Under the pieces are notes generated by a model that ran no database searches, had not been told where the DNA came from, and saw only the letters and a program-made list of their open reading frames with translations. Below are positions 25,001 to 35,731 of a stretch of 64,000 nt of DNA, one piece after another (position 1 is the first letter of the stretch; each line of letters opens with the position of its first letter). Origin of the DNA: Nematostella vectensis (Eukaryota; Cnidaria; Anthozoa; Actiniaria; Edwardsiidae); NCBI RefSeq assembly GCF_932526225.1, contig NC_064040.1:8467181-8531180 (forward strand). Reading direction: 5' to 3'. The position numbers and the translations under genes are program-made.

Positions 25001-26098
25001 CTCAAAGGTAACAAAAATGCCTGCCGGCCAGCCGGCTATATTTCAATTTGGCTGGGAAGTGTAGAAGCCCGCTTGTAAGGTCTAACAGGATTGGCTGAAT
25101 TACCTCATTGGTCTATTGTATTCCTGTTCATATATTCTATTGTTTTGTTTCCCATTGTTTTTTCTGTGATGATGACCCTTTTGGCTAACTTTTTACTTTT
25201 TTCTAGGTCACGTGGATCCTCTCCACTTACTAATTGTCCTGAAGAATGACGTCATTTCCGCCAGTTCGACCAATCGGATCGGTCTCCATCAGACTGGAGA
25301 AGGCTATGACGACGAAGTGAGTCGTATGATCAGTTATTGGTTCTGTAGGGCTCCCCACGTGCTCGATCATTCGCTTAGAGTTCTCCACGTGCTCGATCAT
25401 TCGCTTAGAGTTCTCCACGTGCTCGATCATTCGTTTTATAGGGTTCTCCACGTGCTCGATCATTCGCTTAGAGTTCTCCACGTGCTCGATCATTCGCTTA
25501 GAGTTCTCCACGTGCTCGATCATTCGTTTTATAGGGTTCTCCACGTGCTCGATCATTCGCTTAGAGTTCTCCACGTGCTCGATCATTCGCTTAGAGTTCT
25601 CCACGTGCTCGATCATTCGTTTTATAGGGTTCTCCACGTGCTCGATCATTCGCTTAGAGTTCTCCACGTGCTCGATCAATTGTTTTGTAGGGTTCTCCAC
25701 GTGCTCGATCATTCGTTTTATAGGGTTCTCCACGTGCTCGATCATTAGTTTTATAGGGTTCTCCACTTGGTTGATCATTCGTTTTTAGGGTTCCCCACGT
25801 GCTTGATAATTCGAATTAAAGGGTTCCCCACGTGCTCGATCAATGTTTTTATTGGGTTTCCCACGTGCTCGATCACTAATTCCCACCTTCTCGAACATTC
25901 GAGTTACCCGATTTTTATCATTTGTTCTGGAAGGGTGAGTACTTACATATAATCGTTCCTTCTTTTCAGCTACCTTACACGAGCTACAAACTTCCGGTGG
26001 AAGTATTCCGAGGGAACATTACATCATTGGGCTACTTGCCTCTAAACAGGCTACTCCTGCTTGGAAGCGACACAGGCAACATCACACTATGTGCTTGA
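7043..26098 (+). CDS. WDR81: WDR81: BEACH and WD40 domain endosomal regulator, 23 exons
   Basis: Exons: 7043-7150, 8748-8941, 9604-9772, 10335-12095, 12853-13034, 13768-14397, 14546-15090, 15512-15927, 17104-17284, 18105-18235, 18921-19195, 19557-19714, 20441-20637, 20831-21057, 21156-21226, 22757-22825, 22963-23186, 23487-23617, 23873-23937, 24166-24305, 24377-24473, 25207-25316, 25970-26098. All junctions are GT-AG and in phase, giving 6210 nt and 2069 aa (human about 1940). The start ATG at 7043 follows an in-frame stop at 6995. An N-terminal kinase-like region precedes the BEACH domain (about residues 365-605, WVRDEITNFDYLMALN to the HNWIDLTFGYKLSGK motif). Exons 7-8 are acidic and low complexity. 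WD repeats begin near residue 1770. By family knowledge WDR81 works with WDR91 to restrain endosomal PI3K activity and supports aggrephagy. Six introns carry copies of their own splice junctions. The gene call is strong; individual small exons are less certain. Confidence 0.93.
10335..12095 (+). other. WDR81: WDR81 exon 4: kinase-like tail plus complete BEACH domain
   Basis: This 587-codon exon holds the diagnostic core. A segment resembling a kinase catalytic loop (HENNLPFGNLALGNIRI, near residue 263) lacks the HRD aspartate, so it looks catalytically dead. The BEACH domain follows with GDPNYHPLFPWVVDFTEE, FRDLSKTKFRLNKGD, YPASMKRLFEWTPDECIP and DLTFGYKLSGKAA. These match WDR81 rather than LYST, NBEA or WDFY3. 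The exon start is supported by a TTTTTCTGTAG acceptor and by the frame running in from exon 3 (phase 0). Confidence 0.93.
12450..12640. repeat. dispersed repeat, copy 1 (WDR81 intron 4)
   Basis: This stretch aligns with 19285-19475 in another WDR81 intron. Shared blocks include AATGATATTTGATT, TTAGCCGATGG and GAGCATAAAATGGCGGCGT, in the same order and orientation. It is an interspersed repeat of unknown class, about 190 bp long, and neither copy codes for protein. Confidence 0.6.
13025..13340 (+). repeat. decayed tandem copies of the WDR81 exon 5 donor region
   Basis: Exon 5 ends TTTTACCTCG|GTATGTTCGTG. About six degenerate copies follow in the intron at roughly 50-bp intervals, each a TTTACCNCG-like motif followed by (G/T)TATGC and a TGTTCCGTGGGAAA-like tail. 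Some keep GT at the junction position and others have lost it. It reads as an old, eroded version of the donor arrays seen in later introns. Confidence 0.5.
15916..16335 (+). repeat. 28-bp splice-donor array, 15 units (WDR81 exon 8/intron 8)
   Basis: The unit is GACTTCTACCAG|GTAGGG followed by CTACGCGAAT. Its first 12 bases are the last four codons of exon 8 (D-F-Y-Q) and the rest is the start of the intron. Fifteen units run head to tail with exact 28-bp spacing and few substitutions; a partial sixteenth begins at 16336. Nearly every unit keeps the CAG|GTAGGG donor. The first donor, at 15928, is taken as authentic because reading further meets TGA within six codons. Confidence 0.95.
16428..17122 (+). 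repeat. 62-bp splice-acceptor array, ten units plus the real site (WDR81 intron 8/exon 9)
   Basis: Each unit carries a pyrimidine-rich tract, CCCAG or a variant, and then GACTCAAGTATAGCTGTT, the first bases of exon 9. Unit starts fall at 16484, 16546, 16608, 16670, 16732, 16794, 16856, 16918, 16980 and 17042, and the real exon starts at 17104: exactly 62 bp each time. A degraded partial copy precedes them at 16428. In three copies (16484, 16856, 16918) the AG is mutated to CTCGG. The authentic acceptor is the last one because only it continues into long coding sequence. Confidence 0.93.
18308..18380 (+). repeat. tRNA-like sequence (probable tRNA-derived SINE or tRNA pseudogene)
   Basis: Good pol III boxes are visible: A-box-like TAGCTTAGGTGGT and B-box GGTTCGAATCC. 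The D stem GCTT/AAGC pairs, and the anticodon loop CTTACAA would give anticodon UAC. However, the acceptor arms do not pair and both the anticodon and T stems have mismatches. It is therefore unlikely to be a working tRNA. It lies in WDR81 intron 10. Confidence 0.5.
18746..18862 (+). pseudogene. dead duplicate of the start of WDR81 exon 11 with its acceptor
   Basis: This stretch aligns with the acceptor region and 5' half of the true exon at 18921. It has a TCTTCTAG acceptor, then coding-like sequence translating to ITSLQARFDARGEASL, against VTSLQTRFGARGEASL in the real exon. It then drifts and stops at TAG. Intronic bases before the acceptor (CCCACGTGGCTCGCGTTTC against CCCACATGGTTCCCGTTTC) are duplicated too. 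It is a tandem duplication of about 130 bp spanning a 3' splice junction, now inactivated. Confidence 0.75.
19285..19475. repeat. dispersed repeat, copy 2 (WDR81 intron 11)
   Basis: Partner of the repeat at 12450-12640, with the same ordered blocks TTTAATGATATTTGATT, TTAGCCGATGG and GAGCATAAAATGGCGGCGT. The pair is diverged but clearly homologous. Confidence 0.6.
20645..20712 (+). repeat. degenerate copies of the WDR81 exon 13 end and donor
   Basis: Exon 13 ends with ACCATGACCTTATATGGAG...CATGATGTACAG|GTA. Immediately downstream CCATGACCTTATATGG appears again. A longer copy then runs from CAATGACCTTATATGGAG to ATTATGTGTAG|GTACC. The intron therefore begins with one partial and one nearly complete duplicate of the exon's last 45 bases with a usable-looking donor. 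Confidence 0.7.
21221..21520 (+). repeat. 22-bp based splice-donor array (WDR81 intron 15)
   Basis: Exon 15 ends CAGCTGA|GTGAGTACCC. The motif GTGAGTACCC (A/C)A(A/T)GAT, usually preceded by ACTG or CTGC, recurs at least seven times over 300 bp at multiples of about 22 bp. Several copies are perfect GTGAGT donors. Others have decayed to GGGAGT or GTTAGT. It contains less exon sequence than the other arrays. Confidence 0.75.
24467..25015 (+). repeat. 27-bp splice-donor array, partly open in frame (WDR81 exon 21/intron 21)
   Basis: Exon 21 ends in CTCAAAG|GTAATC. The intron then repeats a unit, mostly 27 bp, of the form CCTCAAAG|G(T/C)AACCTACCCACA, about 18-20 times. Nine whole codons per unit keep the exon frame open to a stop near 24793, reading K-G-N-L-P-T-x-x-L units. 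Many copies are GTAAC donors and some are GC donors. Later copies include an insertion (near 24781 and 24900) and break the frame. Confidence 0.93.
25340..25905. repeat. 30/33-bp minisatellite with repeated CACGTG (WDR81 intron 22)
   Basis: The unit is GTTCTCCACGTGCTCGATCA plus TTCGCTTAGA (30 bp) or a TTCGTTTTATAGG form (33 bp). They are arranged in a higher-order 30-30-33 pattern for about 17 copies, degenerating to the right. Both lengths are multiples of three, so both strands stay open for about 180 codons. Each intact unit has the palindromic E-box CACGTG. The first unit may begin at the exon 22 donor itself (GTGAGTCG), but no exon bases are copied. Confidence 0.92.
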
Positions 26099-26228
26099 CA
26101 TTCATGTACACGTGAGAAGGTAACGCCATTTTCCGGCGGAAGTGATAATGAATTCTAAAAAGGGCATCCCTGCATTTGAGTGAGCCATGCCCCGGCTATG
26201 TCGGGGCGAATTTTTTGACAACCAGATC

Positions 26229-26234
26229 AATAAA
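26229..26234 (+). terminator. WDR81: candidate polyadenylation signal of WDR81
   Basis: AATAAA lies 130 bp after the WDR81 stop and is the first canonical signal downstream. Confidence 0.55.
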
Positions 26235-28359
26235 GGAGTTAGCAAGTACAAATGAGCAATATTTTTATTGTGGTGTACGCACAGGAACGTCCCTGTGTAA
26301 TGTAATTGAAAGTATTTTCTACGTAAATTTTCAAATTTTTATGATGTAATATTATTCCAAATACAGTGATGGTAGGATTTAATAGAATAATTTATTTTGA
26401 TACAGCTGGAAATTATAAAATAAGAATTGTAAAAATAACAGAGTTATTATACTGAAAATGTCTATTATTTGTACAAGGGGTATAGGATAATTTGACTCCG
26501 AAATGAAGTCTAATGTCTTGTTAGTGTTGAATAAGCACGTATTCCTACGTTAACTGGATGTATTTGCCTTGGTTTCGCACATGCAGCGAGCTGTGTCCCT
26601 ACGCGCTTGCGACCTTTCAAAGAAAGCACTGGGTAACCGCCGCCGCCTGGTAAATGAGTAACTCGACCTCCTCGACCCCCAGCGGCACCTTTTTTCTATT
26701 CCCCATTATAGATTAACAGGGTAGGCAAAAGAAGCGCTTTCCATTGTTCTCTCGTCTGCTCGTTTTCTTACCCCTTACCTGAAAAGTTACTAGGGATAGC
26801 GATGATGGATCCTACCTTATCAAAACAAATCCAACCACCAACGTCCTCAGCTGGGACAGCTTTGGACTTGTCATCACAAGGGAAATGTACATGTTTTTAG
26901 GCAATTCTTTTCAGGATGATACTTCACTTCGTAAATGATACTTTACTTCGAAAATTAAAAGAGCGGGCTTATTTGGGTCTAAAGAGGAGCCTAACAGACG
27001 TGAGGGGAGGGGGGACTTGGCAGAGCTATTACGATTATAGGGTGATTTAGATCCACGACGCCGCCAAGAAAACGCCGCCTCGCGCAAGTTCGATTGCGCG
27101 CGCACGCTTTTCTTGCCGGCGTCGCGTCCTGTTCAGGCCCCGTTTCTCGAAACACCCGAGAATTATCGGGCCCGAAAACTTAATCTTGCATTTTTGCTCA
27201 AAATTTCGCATGTTTTCCTTCTGGAGAACCGCTTTCATGTTTTAGAAACAGTTCAAACTTCCTCTTGGTTCGTATTCCAAATGATTACGCTCAATAGCGC
27301 TATTTTCGAAGTTTTGCTAAAGCCAAAAAGTTACTCGAAAAGTCTCGGGTGACTGTGAGGTCCCGAGAACTTTCTTAATAGCCCTCACTTCAATTTCGCG
27401 AATTTTGTGATTTTAAAAGATTCGTGAAAAATAGTGACGCGAAAAAAGTGTCGCGAAAATTAGGATGCGCGAAACTTAAGGGAGTACACAAGCAGCCTTT
27501 GGGTGAATTTGGCCGTTTAATAAGCTTAATGGAAACACCTTGTCTATTTAGTCATTTAGTGTCTATATAATACGGTAAGGGGTTGAGTTGGACTTGTATT
27601 TATAGATTTTTATGAAACTAAATTTGGCCCACGCATCTTTTTGTTACAAATTGTTTCAGTTTTGATGATTACAGCACATTTTAATTCCACTTGTTTTGCT
27701 TGATTTTGTTATCCCAAAATCGCGAAAATAAAGTGATTCTGGTTTTTACGAAAATATAGGAAAACGTGTAAATATGATATGTAGCACCCAATCGTGAATA
27801 GAAAACAGTGCATCCTACTCATTATCCGCCATGGGTGTAAATAATGATATGTAGCACCCAATTGTGAATAGGAAAGCCCCATAACACAACAACACTCAAT
27901 TGATTTCACACAGCAAAGGCAAAACATCACGAAACATCACCGAGCACGAGACTCTAGCCATGTTTACAACGGTGAAAATAAAACAACACATTCACCACAG
28001 AAAAGAAATGAGTCCTTAATTAAGGCTGTTGAGCCCAACATGCAAAGAAACAAAGACCGCGCTCTAGGATAGATGTCTGAGCCGTGATGTAGTATCGCTC
28101 CTAACTCATGACCATGTTTTAGAGCGTCATGGATGTTAAGAGTTTAATAATAGAGAGATTGACCGGAAAGCAAAAGGTGTCCGAAAAAAAATGTCCGTTT
28201 TAAAGTGTCAGTGGACAAAATTTACGGACAAGACAATAGAGTAATGACATATTAAAGATGGTTGTGCTTTAGTGCAGAATGGCAGCTATCGGTACAATGT
28301 TTATACGAAGAAAATAACAAAAGATTCTGTTTGAGAACAGACAAGTCACACATAGACCA

Positions 28360-28940
28360 CGCAAGCAATTGCGCGTTTGACGCGTTCGTGCGAGCGAACC
28401 ATCTGATGCCGTGTTTCTTTTAGGAGAAAACATAACAACAGCAGTAAGACAAATGGGTTGTTAACATTTTTTTTGAGAACAGAAAACTGCACATACATGC
28501 GCGTTTGAATCATCGTACGAGTGAACCATCTGATGTGTGTCTGGTAGGATAGTGAACATAACAATAGTAACGACATCACAAAGACAACAGAGAACAGAAA
28601 AGCCACGCAAAGAATACGCACCGAGCAATTGCGCGTTTGAGTCATCGTATGAGTGAACCATCTGATGTGTGTCTGGTAGGATAGGGAAGATAACAATAGT
28701 AACAACATCACAAAGACAACAGAGAACAGAAAAGCCACGCAAAGACTATGCACCGAGCAATTGCGCGTTTGAGTCATCGTATGAGTGAACCATCTGATGT
28801 GTGTCTGGTAGGAAAGGGAACATTACAATAGTAACAACATCACAAAGACAACAGAGAACAGAAAAGCCACGCAAAGACTATGCACCGAGCAATTGCGCGT
28901 TTGAGTCATCGTATGAGTGAACCATCTGATGTGTCTAGTG
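28360..28940. repeat. about 131-bp tandem repeat, four to five copies
   Basis: Blocks CAATTGCGCGTTTGAGTCAT, GAACCATCTGATGTGTGTCT and AACATCACAAAGACAACAGA recur in order at about 131-bp spacing. The three right-hand copies are nearly identical and the two left ones are diverged. The reverse-strand ORFs here follow from the repeat and have no family resemblance. Confidence 0.85.
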
Positions 28941-31530
28941 GATAATGATGTAGCACCTCGATGGCGGACGAAGGGGCGTAACTATGGATCCAAAAGAGAC
29001 ACCTTAACAATAAATATAACATTTGTGGGCATGGTATTGTTTTAAGAGCCTCGGTCAGCCGCCATTTTGTCGTTTTAGCAAAATATCAAACGTAAGTGAT
29101 CCGGTATTATTCTAGGGTGCTTAAAACTATTAAAAAGAAGAAAAATAATGTGGAAATCTTGTGCTATCAGCTCTACTTAAAAAAAATGTAAAAACCTTAG
29201 CAGACCGACTCGAGCACTTACGATACAAGGGCACAAAGCGGATCTGTTTCGCAAAAAATATTTGTTCCGCAGCACGTTTTTTTTTTTTTTTGCTGGATGG
29301 GAAGATGTTAGACCCCTCGGTTGCTGGGGAAAAATCGTCCCGGATGGTTCTTATGGCATTGTGATGGGAATATTTTTTGAGGCGCCGGAGCGGATGCTTG
29401 GGTAAAAAATCTTCCCGATCGGTTATACGGGAAATTAATCATGAGCTAAAATGCTTAACCACTGCTGGCTGGGAAAAAAGAATTGGTCCCTCCTGTAAAA
29501 AGAAACAGATAATTTTTTTCCCAGCAACTTTTAAAATGGATATTTTCGGCATCAGAAGATATTCAAACGACGAAATATGCCATTTTTACGTGTTTCGGTA
29601 AGGGGACCCGTTGTAGCCCTTGTATATTATTGCGCCATTCACAGCATTGCAGCTGCTAATTCATTAATCGATTTATTCATTCTGATCAACTTGACTTAGT
29701 CGCATGTAAAGATGTTTATCTCGAAAGATAAGCACTTTTTTCTCTGCGAGGAGCGCGTATATTTTGCGTTTAAAAAAGATACACAATTCTTTATGAAATG
29801 AAGATACCAAATAATGTAAGTAATACAAAACTTCGCTGTGTGAAATGTTTGTTGTTTGTAGCAATCACGACCGTCTAACAAGACACCTATTTTGACATCT
29901 ATCCCACATCCGGACATTACACACTTCACATCCCCCCTAGTTCTTATGCAGCTCGGTCTGAGGTTGTATGGTTGGTCCATCAAATCACTTATCTTATCTC
30001 TGGTAATAATCGTAAATCACCATAGAACTAATAAATATGTGGATATAATTGCAGTTTTAGCGTTGCCCCTCCCCTATTGAACTTTGATGTTGCTCCTGTC
30101 AGCTGTTTGAATGAAGGAGTAATTATTTATTTCCGTGCTTTGGTTTACCATGGTCGTCTGCTAGTCTGACTGTTGTGCATTTAGCGTTACGGAATAACCT
30201 TTGAGGTAGTGGATAAATGATAGCGGACGCCAAGTTGATTGATGTTCACGGTAAATACCCAAAGTTCGGGAGAATCTTCTGACAAATTGTGTATCGTGCG
30301 ACACGAAACAAAACGATTGCAAAATAAGCGTGAGATCTGCGCGCATAAACACACATTATAAACGGATCTTGGACTGGATTACTGGCTCAAATGAAGGGTA
30401 CTTCAACAACTGAAGTGGAATTAAGAAAGCGTCTGCAGGACTGTACCAACTGAGTGGAACCAATTTTTTATAACCAGAGGTTAGTCTCGTCAAACAAAAA
30501 CCAACAAGCTATTCCTTTCCCCGGATTTACTCCCTTTCTCTAATAACGGAAGACATTTCATAAATCGTCCCACGCTGAAAATTTAGGGCATACGGCTTAG
30601 TAATACTCCGTCTAGACTTCTTATATCCTGAGGAAAACAAGGTTGCGTTAGTTTAGGGAATTTGGATAGATCTGATTGCAAAGTCAGTTTTTATGCGACT
30701 TAGAGGCGAGGGGCAGATCGTAAACTATCAATATAGAGGGTTTCTTCATACATTACTTATATGATTTACTTGCGTGAAATGAAAAACCTTTAAAATTTCA
30801 GGGACAAAAACAGCCATCATTCGCTTGTGCCAGGGCAGTGGGCCCTGTTTGAATCCCAGCATGTTGGATTGTACTGCGAAATAGTTCGGCAACACTTCCT
30901 TTGAGGACAGACGATCAAAGCATATCTAGCAATGCGATGTTATTGCTGTTTTGCGCAAGGCTCTATCCTGTAAAATCGGGCCATCATAAGATCATTAAGT
31001 ATCGTAACATCCAGGTTCTACTGTAGTACGTTATCGGCGGCGTGCCGTGTTTCGTAAACGTGATCACGCGGTATTCCATAGCGTCAATGGTTATCTACTG
31101 TACATGACCATGTTAATGTCAGGCGCGTACAGCGCACCCCCCCCCCCCCCCCCCCTCCCTTGGCTGCCAAAAATATAAAAAAATCATTTCTTATAAAGGA
31201 ATCTTCAAATACTATGATTTTTCCATATGATTGCTATAACTGCGCACCCCTCTCAGACAATCCTGGAAACGTGCCTGACTTTTACTTTTATGTAGTGCTG
31301 AGCATGATTCCATGTTTTATTTCTTAATCTATTCCAGATTTTCTGATAGAATGGCCTTTTTAACATATCAGACAGATCAACCATTTTTTTTTTTTATGCG
31401 ATCCTCTCATTTTTATCAAAACAATAAAATTAGCAACAACGGTCACGGATACCATGTTTTATTTTCGCGGTTTCTTCAAAGTATTCCCCTTTTATGACCT
31501 TGGATGCCAGCGTAAATTACCGTTTAGACA

Positions 31531-31826
31531 CGACGCTGCAGCTTTATGTAAAAAACCTCTGCGATAAGCTCGCAGATCACTCGATCTTAAAGGAAACAGT
31601 ACACTACCCATGATTCTATTCGACGCGATTCATAATCGATCAGCCGTAGAGATTAAACTACGCAAAATGATGTGCCATATTACAGGGATAGTCGCTGCAG
31701 CTTTATGTAAAAACGTCAGCGATAAGCTCGCAGATCACTCGATCTTTAAGGAAAACAGTTCACACTACCCATGATGCCATTCGACGCTATTCATAATCGA
31801 TCAGCCGTGCTATATTAGAGGGATAG
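31531..31826. repeat. two-copy tandem duplication, about 160 bp
   Basis: GCTGCAGCTTTATGTAAAAA, GCGATAAGCTCGCAGATCAC and CATAATCGATCAGCCGT occur in the same order in two adjacent copies starting near 31534 and 31692, with minor indels. Noncoding. Confidence 0.85.
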
Positions 31827-33164
31827 TCTTAAGTCCCAGATATATTGACCTTGAAGTGTGTTAACTCCTAGGAGAAAAATGAAAGCCTCCGACCTTTCGC
31901 CGCAGTGGATCTACCTGAGTTTCAGGAGTTCTTATTTTTCATGGAAGTTAAGAGGGGTGTGACACATAGATTATCTGTCAAAGATTATTTCATAATATCC
32001 TCCAAGAGGAATGACGTTAAGAGGATAAGCGTTAAACTTGGGCTTGTTTCGGTAAAGCTCCTGGCGAATCTTATGGTGACGTCATTATATGTGAAAGTCA
32101 TTTAGGCATGCGTACACCGATATTAAAAAAAACCCTGACTGTCAAAGATAGATTTGATAAGCCTGTTTCTCGGAGCTAAACATGACTTTATCAGTGCGTG
32201 ATTTAAGAATGTTTTTGAATAAAGAATTAGATATAGATATAAAGAATACAATAGCTAGAAAAATTATAGTTAGAAAACTGAAAATATTATGTTTTTGACT
32301 CGGAATCATCCCCGAATCCGCCATTATGTGGCTGTGTTACCTTTACTCTAATTAAGAAGAGGTCAAAGAACTAACTTCCGCGTGTGTAAATTAGTTCAGG
32401 CACTTACCGGGGGAATAGGGTGGGGGGTGGTGGATTGCACCCCCATTTGGCCGCCAAAATCCCCCAGCATACCCTAGGTACGCATTTGTAGTTTTCCTTT
32501 TTAATTTATACACTTGAGCAATGACACGAAGACAACCCAGGCTACCTGCTAATACACAATTCTCTCTAAATCAGCTGGAGTGCGCTTTGTTTTAATTACG
32601 ATGAGCTCTCCTGACTGTGATTCTTTAGGTTGCGGGATTTTATTTGCTTGCTTTTTGCTATTTTATACGACCCTACGCCTACGCGTTACCCGAAACACGA
32701 AACTTCGAGGAACCTAGACCCTGGCTGAAAGGGCTATGAGCTTGGCATGAAGTGTCAATCAAATATCTGGAGCTACGTGTGGGCAATTTGTATTGTTCAG
32801 AACAAAAAAATATGTTTTCACCTGTTTGTAAACGTTATATAATGAGCAGTTTATCTGATGTTCCCATTTTAAAAACCCTCTAACCAAGATCATCTAATAC
32901 CGCCGAGACGCGTTGTAAGTAATGTTTTCACAAATTTTGACGGGAAACAAAAGCTTAAGAAGGGATTTATTTTGGAGATTAAGGGATGATCGGGGAATAA
33001 TGAGAGATTTATTCCAATCGTGTTAGGATAATTCATTTTCGACTGCTGAACTCGGTTGATTTGTGTTTATGAGGATACCCGATATAGCTCCATTTTCTAC
33101 GGCCCGTGCTAGATGTCCTGAGTTCAAATTAGGGTCCGCTTTGGATTTTTGTAAAAAACTGAGG

Positions 33165-33475
33165 TACTATGAATATCTTGTAGGGTTCTCCTGCATGAGT
33201 TGCTAAACTGTATGAGGATTTAGTACATATGAAGCGTGTTTTTGTGATAAGCTCTATGCAAAAACATTTACATGTTTTTCCTATTAAAGGTGTATTTTGA
33301 TTAAAGAACTTGTTTTTAGTACAATGAATATCTTGTGGTCTCCAAACCATCAGTTTTTAAACTGTATGAGCATTCAGCAATTGTAAAGCGTTATTGTTGT
33401 GATAAGCTATGCAAACACAACATTTCCATTTTATGTTTTCCCTTTAAAAAGATGTATTTTGATTAAAATAACTTT
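33165..33475. repeat. two-copy tandem duplication, about 155 bp, diverged
   Basis: Both copies share A(C/A)TATGAATATCTTGT at the start, AAACTGTATGAG in the middle, a GTGATAAGC block and GTATTTTGATTAAA at the end. The second copy starts near 33319. Confidence 0.75.
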
Positions 33476-35689
33476 TTTAGTTGGCGTTATTCTTGTTTCA
33501 TCTCGAAGACCCAAAGAATTCAAAAACTGTGTTGTTGTTGCTAAACCTGAAAAATGGATTTGATTTTTTAGTTGTAAAGCCTTTTTTCCAAAGCTTGTAC
33601 GATACAATCACACGGTCTATTCATTATCAGAAATTCAAAATCTAACGGTTTACTTCTATGGGACCAGTGACAACATTTTTATATGTATCTCTTAATATTG
33701 ACACCCCTTTCGAAAACCGAGCTTGTTTTGAGGGAGAATTGAGATACAAAAAACATCATCTTATATATGCGACATAACACTAATAGTTCTTGTTTTCCCC
33801 CCTAACATCAAGTTCTCGCATAAATCAATTATTAAATTTATTTGCAAATTTTAAATGATAACCAAAGTGAGGGCTGTTGTTTAGTTAAAAGGGAGAATAT
33901 AAACAAATTTGTTATATAAGATTTGAAAGTCGTAACATTTCCCTGGTGAAACATATATCTTAAACTGTCTGACGGTTCGTTTCCTTTATGCTAAAACTTT
34001 GTCGTTAATCTCGGGAAAATGGTTCTTAGTCATTAGTTTTAAAAAGCACTTGAAAACGCTTTCTAGTGGAACGTGTTAACAACAAGACAACATAAAACTA
34101 GCGCTATCGAGGTTTTGCTTTCCGGCCATAAGGAAAGAGCATCGACGCTGTCAAAAATGATAGTACTATAGACATTTTCATAACACCCATTTTTTTGTGA
34201 GTTAGAATTTAGGGGGTCGTATCGCCAACAAGGGTAGCATCCCAAAGAGGGGAGGGGACTAAATTATAATAGATATGGCGAAATGTAAAATTTCTCGGTA
34301 GAGGGAATTGGCCTGGTCCTCCTCCGTCACTATGTATACGTATTGGTATTATACCTGCTATAACCCAATATAATTCGCTATATATTCTTATATAATTTAT
34401 ATCCGCTTTAACCCAAAATTTGCTCTTGCTATGGTAATATTACCAACGACACCACAAGAAATATTTGTCTATCGTTCAAGTTAAAAAATGCACTTAGCGA
34501 TTAGTTAGCGGCGGATTTGCACTGAATGACATCCTCTTAGTTGAGGATAAAATCGGTGCTAGTATCTGAAATGGTTATTAGATGAGCCGCTTTTCAGAAT
34601 GTCTGGTTGTGTCTCAACATATTTTACGCTTAATAACGAAACAATTTCTCTTTTCGGATTCTCGAACGTAACAGAGGACATTGCATTGGGGTGCGGAGTT
34701 ACGTTTGTGCGCGTGAAGGTAATTTGTATTTTTTTTTTTACTTCTTTTTTTATAGTCGAGATAACAATTGAACAATTTTTAATGGCACGTTTTTTGGTGT
34801 CCGAAAATTGTATTAGGGTCTTATAGGAAAAGAGAAATAGCCACAAGATTCAGTAAGAGACAGTAACCTTCAACGCAAATCTATGTATGCGAAGTATTGA
34901 ACGTATAACTGCTTGGTAAGAAACAAGATAACATAATCATTTAAATTTTACAAAACTCATTTTTAATTTTGCTTCGAGAAAGCAAAGAGATAAAGACGCT
35001 ATGGATAAATTCCTTCCCTGCATTTACAAACGTTAGAATTCGGTTATCTTTTTATTGGTAGAGCATTCTCTAAACATATTTCGATATTTCGACCTATTTA
35101 AAAAAAATGTTTTTTTTTTTAAATAGAGGCCGGATTTTTGTGTAGTCTCTCTTCTTTGGTTGTAATTTTTATCAAAACAAATGCTGAACTTATTTTGTAC
35201 CACAATTAAAGATATTCGGGGTTAAATCGTACGTGTACTAATGGTTTATATGAGAAAGCTATTTTCGGGATGATAAACGCTATCTTACATTTTATTTTAG
35301 ATCTTTATTGAATGGAAACCTAAGCGCAAACGTTCCTTCCGCCAAAATATAGATGTAGTTCAGATTTGACGCAGACGTCTATAGATCCAAATTAGGTGTT
35401 AACTAGCCGTCCAATACCATTCTTTACAAGCACAAATAAAACTGGATTTGATGAGAATGAAAAAGAATTTGTTCCAGGCTCAATATCTCTGAGAACATCA
35501 TATAATTTGAACGTCTCGTTTTCTAACAATTGAACAGACAGCTTTCAAGGTCTGATGATTCACAGCCTTTGGACAAACCATCGCGGGGTGGCGTAATCCG
35601 TGCCACCTTCTATCACTTCACTCACACTTGCTTTTTTGATTCACAGAATAAATGGAGTCATGAGCCTAGTATTGGTACCAGAAGACGTG

Positions 35690-35697
35690 TATAAAAG
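35690..35697 (+). promoter_or_regulatory. TATA box of the first GPCR gene
   Basis: TATAAAAG lies 35 bp upstream of the GPCR start codon. If used, transcription would begin within about 12 bp of the ATG, giving a very short leader, unless the real leader is spliced in from upstream. Confidence 0.5.
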
Positions 35698-35731
35698 TCA
35701 GCATGTTATGGCATAACGCCCAAACGCAGAC

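Larger units (their letters stand above)
22963..26098 (+). other. WDR81: WDR81 C-terminal WD40 propeller exons
   Basis: Seven exons encode the WD repeats. The blades are recognisable from GHSGAVRSL...SASKDKTVKLWSL, the next blade SCDGTVH|IWDPVS split by an intron, and later S-S-V-D-Q-G-L-S-M-W. The last exon ends LLLLGSDTGNITLCA then TGA, closely matching the end of vertebrate WDR81, so the C terminus is complete. Two of the introns between these exons hold large minisatellites. Confidence 0.88.
26235..35689. other. 9.5 kb intergenic stretch, no gene recognised
   Basis: I find no ORF with family resemblance, no convincing exon chain and no RNA gene. The sequence is AT-rich with homopolymer runs (poly-C at about 31137-31157) and three local tandem duplications listed separately. 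A short duplicated motif, ATGATATGTAGCACCCAAT, occurs at about 27774 and 27847. Enhancers for the GPCR downstream could lie here but none can be named. Confidence 0.6.

Noticed and set aside
25230-25778. 182-codon reverse ORF of repeated MIEHVEN units
   Set aside because: Antisense reading of the 30/33-bp minisatellite, with unit lengths divisible by three; no promoter, no family resemblance.
28346-28777. Two overlapping reverse ORFs of 93 and 143 codons with hydrophobic repeats
   Set aside because: They follow a 131-bp tandem repeat and show no conserved domain; copies interrupt the frame elsewhere.
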